DNA of 11,745 bases from Marinilabiliales bacterium (lineage in GTDB: Bacteria; Bacteroidota; Bacteroidia; Bacteroidales; UBA12077), in contig PKTC01000462.1 of NCBI GenBank assembly GCA_002869305.1, positions 1-11,745 of the forward strand, in the 5' to 3' direction. Shown piece by piece: positions 1 through 7,302 of the stretch. A model generated the notes under the pieces. That model worked only from the letters and a program-made list of their open reading frames with translations, ran no database searches and was not told the DNA's origin. The position numbers were made by a program, and so were the translations under genes. Every line of letters begins with the position of its first letter. The stretch's first letter is position 1.

Positions 1-824
1 CCGGCAAATCTTTCTACTACAAAGTTTGGATTTAATCTTTCTAAAAATTCAATAAAAAAGTCAATATACTCTGGTAATTCAAAAAAAGTGAAGTTCTTTG
101 GATATTCCTTGTATTCCTTTTCCATACTTGTTCCCTTAATTATCTGCAACTGATGAAATTTTATGGTGTCAAGTGGGAGTGAAGAAATGGTCTTAGCTTC
201 ATTGAGTAAAAAATCTTTCGATTCGCCAGGTAAACCAAATATTAAATGAGCACCTGTTTTAATTCCATATTTCTTTGTTTTTTGAAGAGTACTTATGGCC
301 TCATCAAATGTATGACCACGATTAATCTTTTTTAAAGTTTCGTTATTGGTTGATTCTATTCCATACTCAAGTATTATGTAATATTTTTCAGAAAGCATTT
401 GAAAATACTCCAACTTTTCATCATCCATGCAATCGGGCCTTGTTCCAATAACTAATCCAGCAATACCTTGAATACTCAAAGCTTCATTGTATATCGTTTT
501 TAGTTTTTCTAAAGGTGCATAGGTATTTGAATAAGCTTGAAAATAGGCCAAGAATTTATTAGCACGACGATAACGTTTTTCATGAAACTCAATGCCCTCA
601 TTAATTTGCTGTGTAATAGATTTATCAGGAACACAATAGGAAGGGTTAAAAGCATCGTTATTGCAATAGGTGCAACCACCAACACCTTTCGAACCATCCC
701 GGTTTGGACAGGTGAATCCTGCATCAATCGTTACCTTTTGCACACGCTCTCCAAACGTTCGTTTAAAATACTCACTATATGAATTAAATCTTCTGTTATG
801 GCCCCAGGGGAATTTCGTATTCAT
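1..824 (-). CDS. YhcC-type radical SAM protein, partial at C-terminus
   Basis: Reading leftward from the ATG at 824, an open frame of 274 codons continues through the left edge. The family is usually slightly over 300 residues, so about 30 C-terminal residues are missing. The iron-sulfur cluster cysteines are C39, C51 and C54 (TCPNRDG then GGCTYCNN), the wide-spaced arrangement of the TIGR01212/YhcC family rather than plain CxxxCxxC. Other radical SAM landmarks are GTRPDC at 127-132, EYGIES at 153-158, INRGH at 167-171 and HLIFGLPGES at 193-202. Such proteins bind a 4Fe-4S cluster and cleave S-adenosylmethionine. The substrate of this family is not established, so none is assigned. The gene lies 95 bases downstream of the helicase-nuclease gene on the same strand with no clear promoter between, so it may be read through from it. 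Its A-rich leader lacks a strong Shine-Dalgarno site. Family assignment is secure; biological role is not. Confidence 0.9.
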   Translation of the reverse strand, partial: MNTKFPWGHNRRFNSYSEYFKRTFGERVQKVTIDAGFTCPNRDGSKGVGGCTYCNNDAFNPSYCVPDKSITQQINEGIEFHEKRYRRANKFLAYFQAYSNTYAPLEKLKTIYNEALSIQGIAGLVIGTRPDCMDDEKLEYFQMLSEKYYIILEYGIESTNNETLKKINRGHTFDEAISTLQKTKKYGIKTGAHLIFGLPGESKDFLLNEAKTISSLPLDTIKFHQLQIIKGTSMEKEYKEYPKNFTFFELPEYIDFFIEFLERLNPNFVVERFA

Positions 825-868
825 TCTTTGACTCTTCTATTTTATAATAATATTGTTTCTATTGTTAT

Positions 869-919
869 AAGCTACAGACTTCAAATTGCAAGTTACATGA
901 GTCTTGAAACTTATAGCTT
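869..919 (-). other. Imperfect hairpin just after the helicase stop codon
   Basis: Two 16-base arms, 869-884 and 904-919, are inverted repeats differing at four positions, all transitions. On the minus-strand transcript three of these become G-U pairs and one stays mismatched, leaving a stem of about 15 pairs around a 19-base loop. It starts directly after the stop codon of the helicase gene. No U-run follows, so it is not a convincing intrinsic terminator. It could protect a 3' end or mark a processing site between the helicase and radical SAM genes. Low confidence. Confidence 0.3.
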
Positions 920-3900
920 TTACACTACCTGTCTAATTAAGTTTAAATCAACGTACCACACATAACCTTCAATACTTTTGTTTTCCATTTTCATCAATAA
1001 ATCCATGTATGATCTTACTTGTTTATGATGTTTCTCTTCTTCCTGCTCACCAAACTTATAATCCACTATAATGGTTTTTTCATGGTTACTCATTACTCTA
1101 TCCGGCCGCACAGTTTTACCATCTTTTAAGATAATCTCAGTTTCATTTTTTACTTCCCAATTGTTACTGAACCAACTCTTTATTTGTTCGTTTTTAAAAG
1201 TATGTTCAATTTTTTCAGTTAGTTCTAATTTCTGATTAGCTGATATTTTGCCCTCAAAAATAAGCTTGTTGATGGCTTTTGAGATATCTTTTTCGGTTTT
1301 AATATTTTCATATATTTCGTGCATTAACATTCCTCGATTTACCTTTTCGAACGGAGCACTTTCTTGTCCTGTAAAAAATGAACTATCATGTAATTTTAAC
1401 CTAAGTTTATTTTTAATATCAAAGGACTCAAACTTTTCAAATTCAAATTCATCGGGCATTTCTTTGGATAATTTTGTTGGTTCATTCAATTTTCCAAATT
1501 CAAAGACGTTGGAGTCTTTGTTCCAGTGGTCTTCAAAACTAAGTAAAGACTTCTCTGATGCAAAATTCATATAATTCTGATATGTAAAATAGAGAAGCTC
1601 ATTTATTTTAGTGATACCATTTTTGGTTTCCTTATAAGGTGAAAAACAAAAAAGATTCTGCTCTGCACGTGTAAAAGCAACGTATAATAAGTTTAGGTTA
1701 TCAACATAAGCGTGAAATTTCTCTTTCAGATAATCCTCTTTGAAGATGGTATATTGCAATGTTTTTCCATATTTTATTGGGATTAAATCGAGTTGATCAA
1801 ATGGTTTTTTATCAGTTTTACACCATAAGATATTGGTTTGGTATGATTTATGATCAATATCCCAGCTGCAAAAAGGTATAATTACATTTTTAAATTCAAG
1901 GCCTTTGGAACTGTGAATGGTTAATATTCTAATTGCATCCTGGTTTTCAGAAACTCTTAATGTTTTTTTATAACCTTCTTCTTTCCACCAGTTAATAAAA
2001 GTATGTAAGTCGGAAGTCGACTTTTTACTAAAGTCTAATATAATATCCAGAAAAGCTTTTAGATAAGGAAGCTCAGCTTTGTTTTTATTTAACTCGAATA
2101 TTCTAACTAATCTATCAATAAGCTCATAAATAGGAAGTTGCTTTAATTGATCAATGGATCTGATAAAAGCTTCAGGAAAAATATTGCTTAGTTTATCCTT
2201 TAATTCTTCCGGAGTTCTTTTTTTAAGAATGGTGTGAAGTTCAGAATCTAACTTTTTTTCAGATTGTAAATAATAAAAGTATTCATAAGCTATAAATGAT
2301 AAATTGATCTCATCATTTGGACTTAGCAGATATTCCAGAATTGCAAGAATAAATTTTACAAGCGAGGAATTATTTAAGAACAAGGAGTCGTTTGAAATAA
2401 AATCAAATCGATGTCTTGTTTTAGATTGTTTTTTGTATGCAACAAGTGCATTTGCAATTTCCTGACCTTCCTTACTGGTTCTTACGAGTATGGCAATATC
2501 ATTGAGTTTAAATTTCTTATCCTGCAATTCTTCAATGATTATTGGTAATCTTAATTTTACTTCATCTTTCCAGGAATCATACTCTTTTTCATTTAAAAAG
2601 CTATGTTTGACAAAGCCACCATTATTGCTTTCAGAGACCTCTTGCACAACGTCCTGATATGCTTCCGTTATTTTTGATTTGAAAATATTTTCATCGGATT
2701 CAGAATATTCAGCATTGAAATTTTGCTGTAATATTTGCGATGAATATGCAAAAACAGAATTATTGTAATCCACTATATTTCTTTGACTTCTCCAATTAAC
2801 ATTTAAGCTTTGTGCTTTGGGAGCAAATTGAGAAAACTCTTCTTGGACTTCATCCGAGAGAATTTTCCAATCACTATTGCGCCAACGGTAGATAGATTGC
2901 TTAACATCGCCAACCACAAGATTTTTACTTCCCTGGGCCAAACTATTTCCTATTAAAGGTTTGAAATTATACCACTGAATTCGGGAGGTGTCCTGAAATT
3001 CATCAATCATAAAGTGTTTGAAGATGCTACCGGTTTTTTCATATATAAAAGGAGACTCATTGTTATCAATAATAATCTGAATAAGTCGTGAAGCATCAGA
3101 GATTAAGAAAATGTTTTGTTCTTCGGTATATTGCCTCAGTTTAGCTGAGATATCCGTTAATATACCCAATGTATGAATGTACTTGAGAATTTCTAAAGAA
3201 GAATAATACTCGTTATGGTTTTTTTCATAGAACGATACTATTTCCCTGGAAACACTTAATAATCCATTATCAAGTAGTTTCTCAATTAGATCAGTTTTGT
3301 CGGATGCTTTAGTATACCATTTTGTAATATCATCAATAGCTCCAAGAAAAAGTTTGCCTGGCTCAAATTCTTTTTTCTGAATTGCCTTATTAAAATATCC
3401 GGCCGGACCACTGGTTTTTCTACTAAAATCATCAACTGACAACCCACTTTTAACAATTAAATCCTGAGCTTCTTTTGATTTATCTGTGATGAAATTTTCA
3501 AATTTTGATTTGATTTGATGTAGTTGTTTGATGTATTCAGTAAGAAACTCTTTATCGCTCATTTTTCGAATAAGCTGCTTATTAAAAGCCTTGTATTCTT
3601 CTTTAAATATTTCCCTGGCAAGCTTTTGTATTTGATCCTTGAAATCCCATTTACTTCCTTGCTCAATATTTTCAGATGCCAAAACCGAAAGCCAGTTTTT
3701 TAGTTCCTTATTTTCATCTAATTCCAGTAATAAGTCATCAATTACTTTGGTTAATATTTCATCCTGGCCAAGTTCAATAGAATAGCCTGGTTGAATGCCT
3801 AATTCCCTTGTAAAAGAACGAATTATCTTCTGAAAGAATTTATCGATCGTGCTGACAGAAAATTTAGAAAAATCATGCAATAGTAAACTGAGTATTTTTG

Positions 3901-4165
3901 AAGCTTTAATCTTTATTTCATTAGGCGATAAATTATATTCATGCTTTAGGCTATCCAAATAATCAGAATCGATGCCTTTGGCAAGTTTATTTAGCTCGCT
4001 TAAAATTCTGCTTTTCATTTCAGCTGTGGCCTTATTTGTAAAAGTAACAGCTAATATTTTTCGATAATTTTGTGGATACTTGAAGATTAAATGCAAAAAC
4101 TCTTGAGTTAAGCGAAAAGTCTTACCTGATCCTGCAGATGCTTTATATATAGTAAGTTGAGACAT
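920..4165 (-). CDS. addA: AddA-like UvrD/RecB-family helicase-nuclease
   Basis: This 1081-residue protein is a superfamily 1A DNA helicase with a C-terminal nuclease, the architecture of AddA in AddAB recombination exonucleases. Helicase motifs in order: Walker A ASAGSGKT at 9-16; motif Ia TFTNKATAEM at 41-50; Walker B IDEFQD with D388 and E389; motif III VGDVKQSIYRWR with D420; motif IV NVNWRSQRN shortly after; motif V TIHSSKGLEF around H751; motif VI YVAFTRAEQN with R833. The C-terminal PD-(D/E)XK nuclease is intact: H949 in MLMHE, D1022 in RPDRV, and D1035/K1037 in VDYKFG, followed by a conserved Q and Y. By family knowledge it processes double-strand breaks for RecA-dependent repair. The usual AddB-type partner is not next to it: upstream is divergent mnmA, downstream the radical SAM gene. 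No frameshift is seen and the length is normal. The start ATG at 4165 places the P-loop at residue 9, as expected. RecB is the alternative, but no RecC or RecD gene is visible. Confidence 0.9.
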   Translation of the reverse strand: MSQLTIYKASAGSGKTFRLTQEFLHLIFKYPQNYRKILAVTFTNKATAEMKSRILSELNKLAKGIDSDYLDSLKHEYNLSPNEIKIKASKILSLLLHDFSKFSVSTIDKFFQKIIRSFTRELGIQPGYSIELGQDEILTKVIDDLLLELDENKELKNWLSVLASENIEQGSKWDFKDQIQKLAREIFKEEYKAFNKQLIRKMSDKEFLTEYIKQLHQIKSKFENFITDKSKEAQDLIVKSGLSVDDFSRKTSGPAGYFNKAIQKKEFEPGKLFLGAIDDITKWYTKASDKTDLIEKLLDNGLLSVSREIVSFYEKNHNEYYSSLEILKYIHTLGILTDISAKLRQYTEEQNIFLISDASRLIQIIIDNNESPFIYEKTGSIFKHFMIDEFQDTSRIQWYNFKPLIGNSLAQGSKNLVVGDVKQSIYRWRNSDWKILSDEVQEEFSQFAPKAQSLNVNWRSQRNIVDYNNSVFAYSSQILQQNFNAEYSESDENIFKSKITEAYQDVVQEVSESNNGGFVKHSFLNEKEYDSWKDEVKLRLPIIIEELQDKKFKLNDIAILVRTSKEGQEIANALVAYKKQSKTRHRFDFISNDSLFLNNSSLVKFILAILEYLLSPNDEINLSFIAYEYFYYLQSEKKLDSELHTILKKRTPEELKDKLSNIFPEAFIRSIDQLKQLPIYELIDRLVRIFELNKNKAELPYLKAFLDIILDFSKKSTSDLHTFINWWKEEGYKKTLRVSENQDAIRILTIHSSKGLEFKNVIIPFCSWDIDHKSYQTNILWCKTDKKPFDQLDLIPIKYGKTLQYTIFKEDYLKEKFHAYVDNLNLLYVAFTRAEQNLFCFSPYKETKNGITKINELLYFTYQNYMNFASEKSLLSFEDHWNKDSNVFEFGKLNEPTKLSKEMPDEFEFEKFESFDIKNKLRLKLHDSSFFTGQESAPFEKVNRGMLMHEIYENIKTEKDISKAINKLIFEGKISANQKLELTEKIEHTFKNEQIKSWFSNNWEVKNETEIILKDGKTVRPDRVMSNHEKTIIVDYKFGEQEEEKHHKQVRSYMDLLMKMENKSIEGYVWYVDLNLIRQVV

Positions 4166-4275
4166 TTTATTATTTTATTCAATCATATAAAATTACTTAT
4201 TTTTAATTCGATTAAATAATAATGTTATGAACAGCATATGTTATTTGTAATTGATGTTAAAATGATATTTCTTAA

Positions 4276-4306
4276 TTCGTAATTAATAATTAATGTAATA
4301 TCTTTG
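4276..4306 (+). promoter_or_regulatory. Bacteroidota-type promoter of mnmA
   Basis: TATCTTTG at 4299-4306 matches the Bacteroidota -7 element TAnnTTTG exactly. A weak -33-like TTCG lies at 4276-4279, 19 bases upstream. Transcription would begin near 4311, giving a leader of about 25 bases that includes the purine-rich ribosome binding site. No protein-binding site is evident nearby. Confidence 0.6.
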
Positions 4307-4321
4307 CAAACGAAAAATATT

Positions 4322-4327
4322 GAGGAG
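4322..4327 (+). promoter_or_regulatory. Shine-Dalgarno site of mnmA
   Basis: GAGGAG at 4322-4327 is eight bases before the ATG at 4336. It is the clearest Shine-Dalgarno match in the window, where most genes have only A-rich leaders. It favours the ATG at 4336 over the in-frame TTG immediately before it at 4333. Confidence 0.65.
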
Positions 4328-4335
4328 ATTTTTTG

Positions 4336-5505
4336 ATGGCAAAAGTAGTAATAGGCATGTCGGGAGGAGTAGATTCAAGTGTTGCTGCATATCTATTAAA
4401 GCAAAAGGGACATGAAGTTATTGGGCTTTTCATGAAGAATTGGGATGATGCTTCGGTAACCTTAACTAGCAGTTGTACATGGGAGGATGATTTGATGTTC
4501 GCTGAAATGGTATCAAAAAAATTAGATATTCCTTTACATACAGTTGATTTGACCAAACAATATCGACAACGTGTGGTAGATTATATGTTTGCTGAGTATG
4601 AAAGAGGAAGAACTCCCAACCCCGATGTGTTATGTAATCGTGAAATAAAGTTTGATATATTTATTGATGAGTGCTTGAAATTAGGAGCTGAGTATGTTGC
4701 AACCGGTCATTATTGCAGGAAAGAAACGGTTGTAATTGATGGAAAAGAAACGCATCGTTTATTAGCTGGTGCTGATCCTAATAAAGATCAAAGTTATTTT
4801 TTATGTCAATTAAGTCAGAATCAAATATCAAAGGCTTTATTTCCAATAGGCGAATTGCTAAAACCAGAAGTGCGCAAAATAGCTGATGAGCAAGGACTAG
4901 CAACAGCAACTCGCAAAGACTCACAAGGTATTTGTTTCGTAGGAAAAGTGGATTTACCCACTTTTTTGCAACAGAAGTTGATAGCAAAAAAAGGTGATAT
5001 CATTGAGATATCTGAAAGTTTTTATGAAGGTAAAAAAACTACTGAAGATTTGAAGGAACTTTCGAAAGCATATATATATAGAAGAGAAGACGGGAAGGTA
5101 TTGACTCAACATCGTGGAGCTCACTTTTACACTATAGGACAGCGTAAAGGCCTAAATATTGGAGGGACTGGAAAAGCTATGTATGTAATTGCCATTGATG
5201 TGCATGAAAACATTGTTTTTGTGGGTAGGGGAGATGATCACCCAGGATTGTACCGTAGAGCCTTGTTTATTGCTAAAGAAGAGTCGCATTGGGTTAGACC
5301 TGATCTGAGTTTAGATATAGAACATTCAAAAGATTTTTTGGTGCGAATTCGTTACCGTCAACCCTTGCAAAATGCAACGGTTATTTCGAAGCCAGAGGGA
5401 CTCTACATTGTATTTGAGAAACCTCAACGTGGAATTGCTCCGGGACAATTTGCTGCCTGGTATGATCAGGGTGAGTTGATTGGATCAGGAGTTATTAATA
5501 ATTAA
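4336..5505 (+). CDS. mnmA: tRNA-specific 2-thiouridylase MnmA
   Basis: MnmA (389 residues) installs the 2-thio group on uridine 34 of the Lys, Glu and Gln tRNAs in the cytoplasm. It adenylates the base with ATP and uses persulfide sulfur delivered by a cysteine desulfurase relay. The PP-loop SGGVDSS lies at residues 9-15. The catalytic cysteines are C100 in PDVLCNREIKF and C200 in DSQGICFVG, matching the two active-site cysteines of the E. coli enzyme in context and spacing. TGHYCRK and KDQSYFL, further tRNA and nucleotide binding signatures, lie between them. The C-terminal part contains the conserved HFYTIGQRKGL and RYRQP segments. The protein is about 20 residues longer than the E. coli enzyme, with extra sequence around 225-260 just after the second cysteine region. 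It has its own promoter, is divergent from the helicase gene and converges on the thioesterase gene with overlapping stops. Start chosen from the Shine-Dalgarno site and the PP-loop offset. Confidence 0.97.
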   Translation: MAKVVIGMSGGVDSSVAAYLLKQKGHEVIGLFMKNWDDASVTLTSSCTWEDDLMFAEMVSKKLDIPLHTVDLTKQYRQRVVDYMFAEYERGRTPNPDVLCNREIKFDIFIDECLKLGAEYVATGHYCRKETVVIDGKETHRLLAGADPNKDQSYFLCQLSQNQISKALFPIGELLKPEVRKIADEQGLATATRKDSQGICFVGKVDLPTFLQQKLIAKKGDIIEISESFYEGKKTTEDLKELSKAYIYRREDGKVLTQHRGAHFYTIGQRKGLNIGGTGKAMYVIAIDVHENIVFVGRGDDHPGLYRRALFIAKEESHWVRPDLSLDIEHSKDFLVRIRYRQPLQNATVISKPEGLYIVFEKPQRGIAPGQFAAWYDQGELIGSGVINN

Positions 5506-5888
5506 TTCATTATTTTGATTGGCTGATTGTTTTCATCCACTGCAGCAAAAAAGAAATTTCCTTCAACGGCTTTTTCACGCGTTGTATCATATTTTTGTTC
5601 AATATATATTTGAACGTTTATTTCAAGTTTAACTGCTCCAACATAGGCAACATTACCAACTAGTTCTACTATCATGCCATATGGAATTGGTTTTTTAAAT
5701 TCGATTTTACCTGTCGATACTGTAACAACTTTTTTTCTACAAAATCTGGTTGCAGTTATATAGGCAACCTCATCCATCCATTTTAATGCAATGCCCCCAA
5801 ATAAGGTATTATGATCATTAATTAAATTTTTGAACACTACTTTAACTTGCCTGGTTTCAGATTTAAGCTTTATCTCTTCCATATTCAT
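5502..5888 (-). CDS. Hotdog-fold acyl-CoA thioesterase (YciA-like)
   Basis: A 128-residue single hotdog domain, the normal size for the YciA/acyl-CoA hydrolase group. The signature NDHNTLFGGIALKWMDEVAY spans 24-43; its N/H-rich turn and D39 correspond to the active-site asparagine and aspartate positions of this family. The segment around 52-66 (VVTVSTGKIEFKKPI) is the usual central strand region that helps shape the acyl-CoA pocket. Members hydrolyse acyl-CoA thioesters to free acid and CoA in the cytoplasm, usually as hexamers. Chain-length preference cannot be read from the sequence. The start at 5888 gives a predicted leader of only about nine bases from the TATCTTTG box; an ATG two codons in (5882) is an alternative. 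The stop codon overlaps that of convergent mnmA. A 14-base palindrome lies upstream of its promoter and may control it. Confidence 0.88.
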   Translation of the reverse strand: MNMEEIKLKSETRQVKVVFKNLINDHNTLFGGIALKWMDEVAYITATRFCRKKVVTVSTGKIEFKKPIPYGMIVELVGNVAYVGAVKLEINVQIYIEQKYDTTREKAVEGNFFFAAVDENNQPIKIMN

Positions 5889-5901
5889 CTTTGTTTTTTT
5901 A

Positions 5902-5909
5902 CAAAGATA
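5902..5909 (-). promoter_or_regulatory. Promoter -7 element of the thioesterase gene
   Basis: On the minus strand this reads TATCTTTG, an exact TAnnTTTG match, 13 bases before the start codon at 5888. No consensus -33 TTTG is found at the expected spacing; that region is partly occupied by the palindrome at 5925-5938. Transcription would start around 5897. Confidence 0.55.
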
Positions 5910-5924
5910 AATAAATTAAGGTAA

Positions 5925-5938
5925 TGAGCATATGCTCA
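5925..5938. promoter_or_regulatory. Perfect 14-bp palindrome, possible operator
   Basis: TGAGCATATGCTCA is a perfect inverted repeat with no spacer, centred about 22 bases upstream of the -7 box of the thioesterase gene, where the -33 element should lie. With no loop and no U-run it is not a terminator, so binding by a dimeric regulator is the simplest reading. The regulator is unknown. Confidence 0.4.
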
Positions 5939-5977
5939 ATATATACTTATGCAACATAACTTATGTAAGGTTTTATA

Positions 5978-6493
5978 TTATTCAGCAACATTAACTTTCT
6001 CTAACTTCTTATGAATTTCTGGTATGGCCATTACAGCAGCACTTCCATACCATTTATGCAGCTCCATGATCAATCCTCCCGATTGTATCAATGGGTCTGA
6101 TTCAGTTAGTTTTTCGGCTTCTTCGATTGAGTTTACATCAAATACGTAGATTCCCCGCAAGTCTCCATCACCAAAGAAAGGACCCGCTAATACAAGCTTT
6201 CCTTCTTCGGCCAATTGATTTATATTTTCCAGGTGGACTTTTTGAAGTCTTGCAGCTTCAACTGAATCTTTACTTCTGTTAGGACCTCTTTTAAGAAAAG
6301 CAATTACATAAGTTTTCATTCCATATTGATCGGCACCGTATTCATTGACCAAAGTTGAATCATAAACTGTGATGTGGGATTTTTCTTCTATTGCTGTGTT
6401 TTTTGTGTTAGGATTGCATGCCCAAAATAGCAATCCAAGCATTAATAGTAAAAGTATTTTTCTCATCATTTTTAGGTAATTAAACATTAACAA
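5978..6493 (-). CDS. YCII-domain lipoprotein
   Basis: The open frame encodes 171 residues from 6493. The lipoprotein signal is MRKILLLLMLGLLFWAC, a basic start, a leucine-rich core and a lipobox-like FWAC with the modified cysteine at C26, so the mature protein should be membrane-anchored outside the cytoplasm. The ATGs at 6469 and 6466 would give a more typical signal peptide and may be the real starts; the ATG at 6493 overlaps the upstream stop. Residues 60-150 form a YCII domain: TYVIAFLKRGP, then H87 in QKVHLENINQLAEEGKLVLAGPF, then FGDGDLRGIYVFD with D109 and D111, ending SDPLIQSGGLIMELHKW. The conserved His/Asp pair of YCII proteins is thus present. YCII domains have a ferredoxin-like fold and mostly unknown functions. 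It is the second gene of an apparent operon with the alkylation-repair-like gene. The lipobox aromatic residues at -3 and -2 are unusual, so anchoring is likely rather than certain. Confidence 0.85.
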   Translation of the reverse strand: MLMFNYLKMMRKILLLLMLGLLFWACNPNTKNTAIEEKSHITVYDSTLVNEYGADQYGMKTYVIAFLKRGPNRSKDSVEAARLQKVHLENINQLAEEGKLVLAGPFFGDGDLRGIYVFDVNSIEEAEKLTESDPLIQSGGLIMELHKWYGSAAVMAIPEIHKKLEKVNVAE

Positions 6494-7194
6494 AAAGCCG
6501 TTTTACGTTTTACTCCAACTTTATTTCTATCTTCGATTTTTTTTATATAATCAATTGCTAAAGGCACTTTACAGGATGTTCCGCCCATTTCAACATCTAC
6601 TTTACCAATACTTATTGCAACAGATTTCGATTTTTCATTTAAGGATTGAATATATCCACCAGCAGCGATTACAAAATTATTCATGGTATATTTTACCCGG
6701 TTTTTAGCCGAATGAATATTTTTGGAAACAAAATCCAACAATACTTCGATTTTTTTAAGATCAATTTCTTTATCTTCTTTAATTGCGATAATATATGATA
6801 ATGTTGCCCATCCGGAGGATGCAATATTTTCTTTATTCGCTTTAATCCACTCTAAGGCAAGTTCCCATCCAAAATTACTTTCCGATGTTGTCCAGGCAAC
6901 AGGATACTCGCTTAGCATATACCAATATGCTTTCTCAGCCCAATTTTGCAATTGTTTTTTTGTCATCTTATTTGGTTCAGCTATTAAACTGGCTAAGTAC
7001 ATGGCATCCGAATTGCCAGTTTCATAAAGTTCAAGAGCTAATTTGTGATCTTTCTTGATTTGTTTTTGAATCCTTTTTAAATCTTGAACTTTAACTCCAA
7101 AAAACGGTTCTTTTGCTCCATGACGCATGAATATTTTCTTTGTTTGATCATTACCAAATTCTTGAAGTTGCAACAGAATTTCTTTTGTAGTCAT
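6487..7194 (-). CDS. DNA alkylation repair (AlkD-superfamily) HEAT-like protein
   Basis: A 235-residue, mostly helical protein of the DNA alkylation repair family (COG4912, PF08713), built from ALK/HEAT-like repeats that wrap around DNA. Recognisable segments are FMRHGAKEPFFGVKVQDLKRI at about 22-42, PVAWTTSESNFGWELALEWI at 98-117, RVKYTMNNFVIAAGGYI at 166-182 and the C-terminal SCKVPLAIDYIKK at 207-219 followed by GVKRKTAFC. These place it in a branch distinct from classical AlkD, which is represented by the gene at 9678-10391. It lacks the WAxxD arrangement of that protein, so glycosylase activity should not be assumed. Classical members remove bulky or cationic N3- and N7-alkylpurines. The gene follows an intrinsic terminator, has an A-rich leader with no clear -7 element, and overlaps the downstream lipoprotein frame by seven bases, which suggests co-transcription. 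Family membership is strong; exact activity is open. Confidence 0.85.
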   Translation of the reverse strand: MTTKEILLQLQEFGNDQTKKIFMRHGAKEPFFGVKVQDLKRIQKQIKKDHKLALELYETGNSDAMYLASLIAEPNKMTKKQLQNWAEKAYWYMLSEYPVAWTTSESNFGWELALEWIKANKENIASSGWATLSYIIAIKEDKEIDLKKIEVLLDFVSKNIHSAKNRVKYTMNNFVIAAGGYIQSLNEKSKSVAISIGKVDVEMGGTSCKVPLAIDYIKKIEDRNKVGVKRKTAFC

Positions 7195-7244
7195 AACTTT
7201 AGTTTATAAAAAAACAAATTACATACTTATTAGGTTTATGAATT

Positions 7245-7279
7245 TACAAAAAAATCGCCACAAAAAATTACGGCGATTT
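7245..7279 (-). terminator. Intrinsic terminator after the ExbB-like gene
   Basis: Perfect 8-base arms AAATCGCC (7252-7259) and GGCGATTT (7272-7279) enclose a 12-base loop. On the minus strand the stem runs directly into a run of seven T (7254-7248). It lies 23 bases past the stop codon at 7303, the classic rho-independent arrangement, and separates the ExbB-like gene from the repair/lipoprotein operon. Confidence 0.85.
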
Positions 7280-7302
7280 AAACTTTATTTAATTAATAGT
7301 TA

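Noticed and set aside
509..782. Overlapping small frames on both strands inside the radical SAM gene
   Set aside because: They lie within the well-supported YhcC-type frame (cluster cysteines, GTRPD, FGLPGES) and have no family features; the apparent membrane character comes from antisense or shifted reading.
1248..1574. 108-codon plus-strand frame within the helicase gene
   Set aside because: It is antisense to the nuclease region, which has intact catalytic motifs, and it has no recognisable domain.
4333..4335. TTG as start of mnmA
   Set aside because: The adjacent ATG at 4336 is better spaced from GAGGAG and gives the normal MnmA N-terminus with the PP-loop at residue 9.
4290..4556. Minus-strand 88-codon frame across the mnmA start
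   Set aside because: It is antisense to the conserved PP-loop region and covers the mnmA promoter; it has no family similarity that I recognise.
4778..5003. Two minus-strand frames within mnmA
   Set aside because: They are antisense to the second catalytic cysteine region, overlap each other in different frames and show no coding signature.
5947..5966. Nested short inverted repeats (TTATG/CATAA and ACATAA/TTATGT) after the lipoprotein gene as a terminator
   Set aside because: Stems are only 5-6 A/T-rich pairs with no following U-run, which is expected by chance in DNA this AT-rich.
6722..7027. 101-codon plus-strand frame in the alkylation-repair-like gene
   Set aside because: It is the antisense shadow of a conserved family member.
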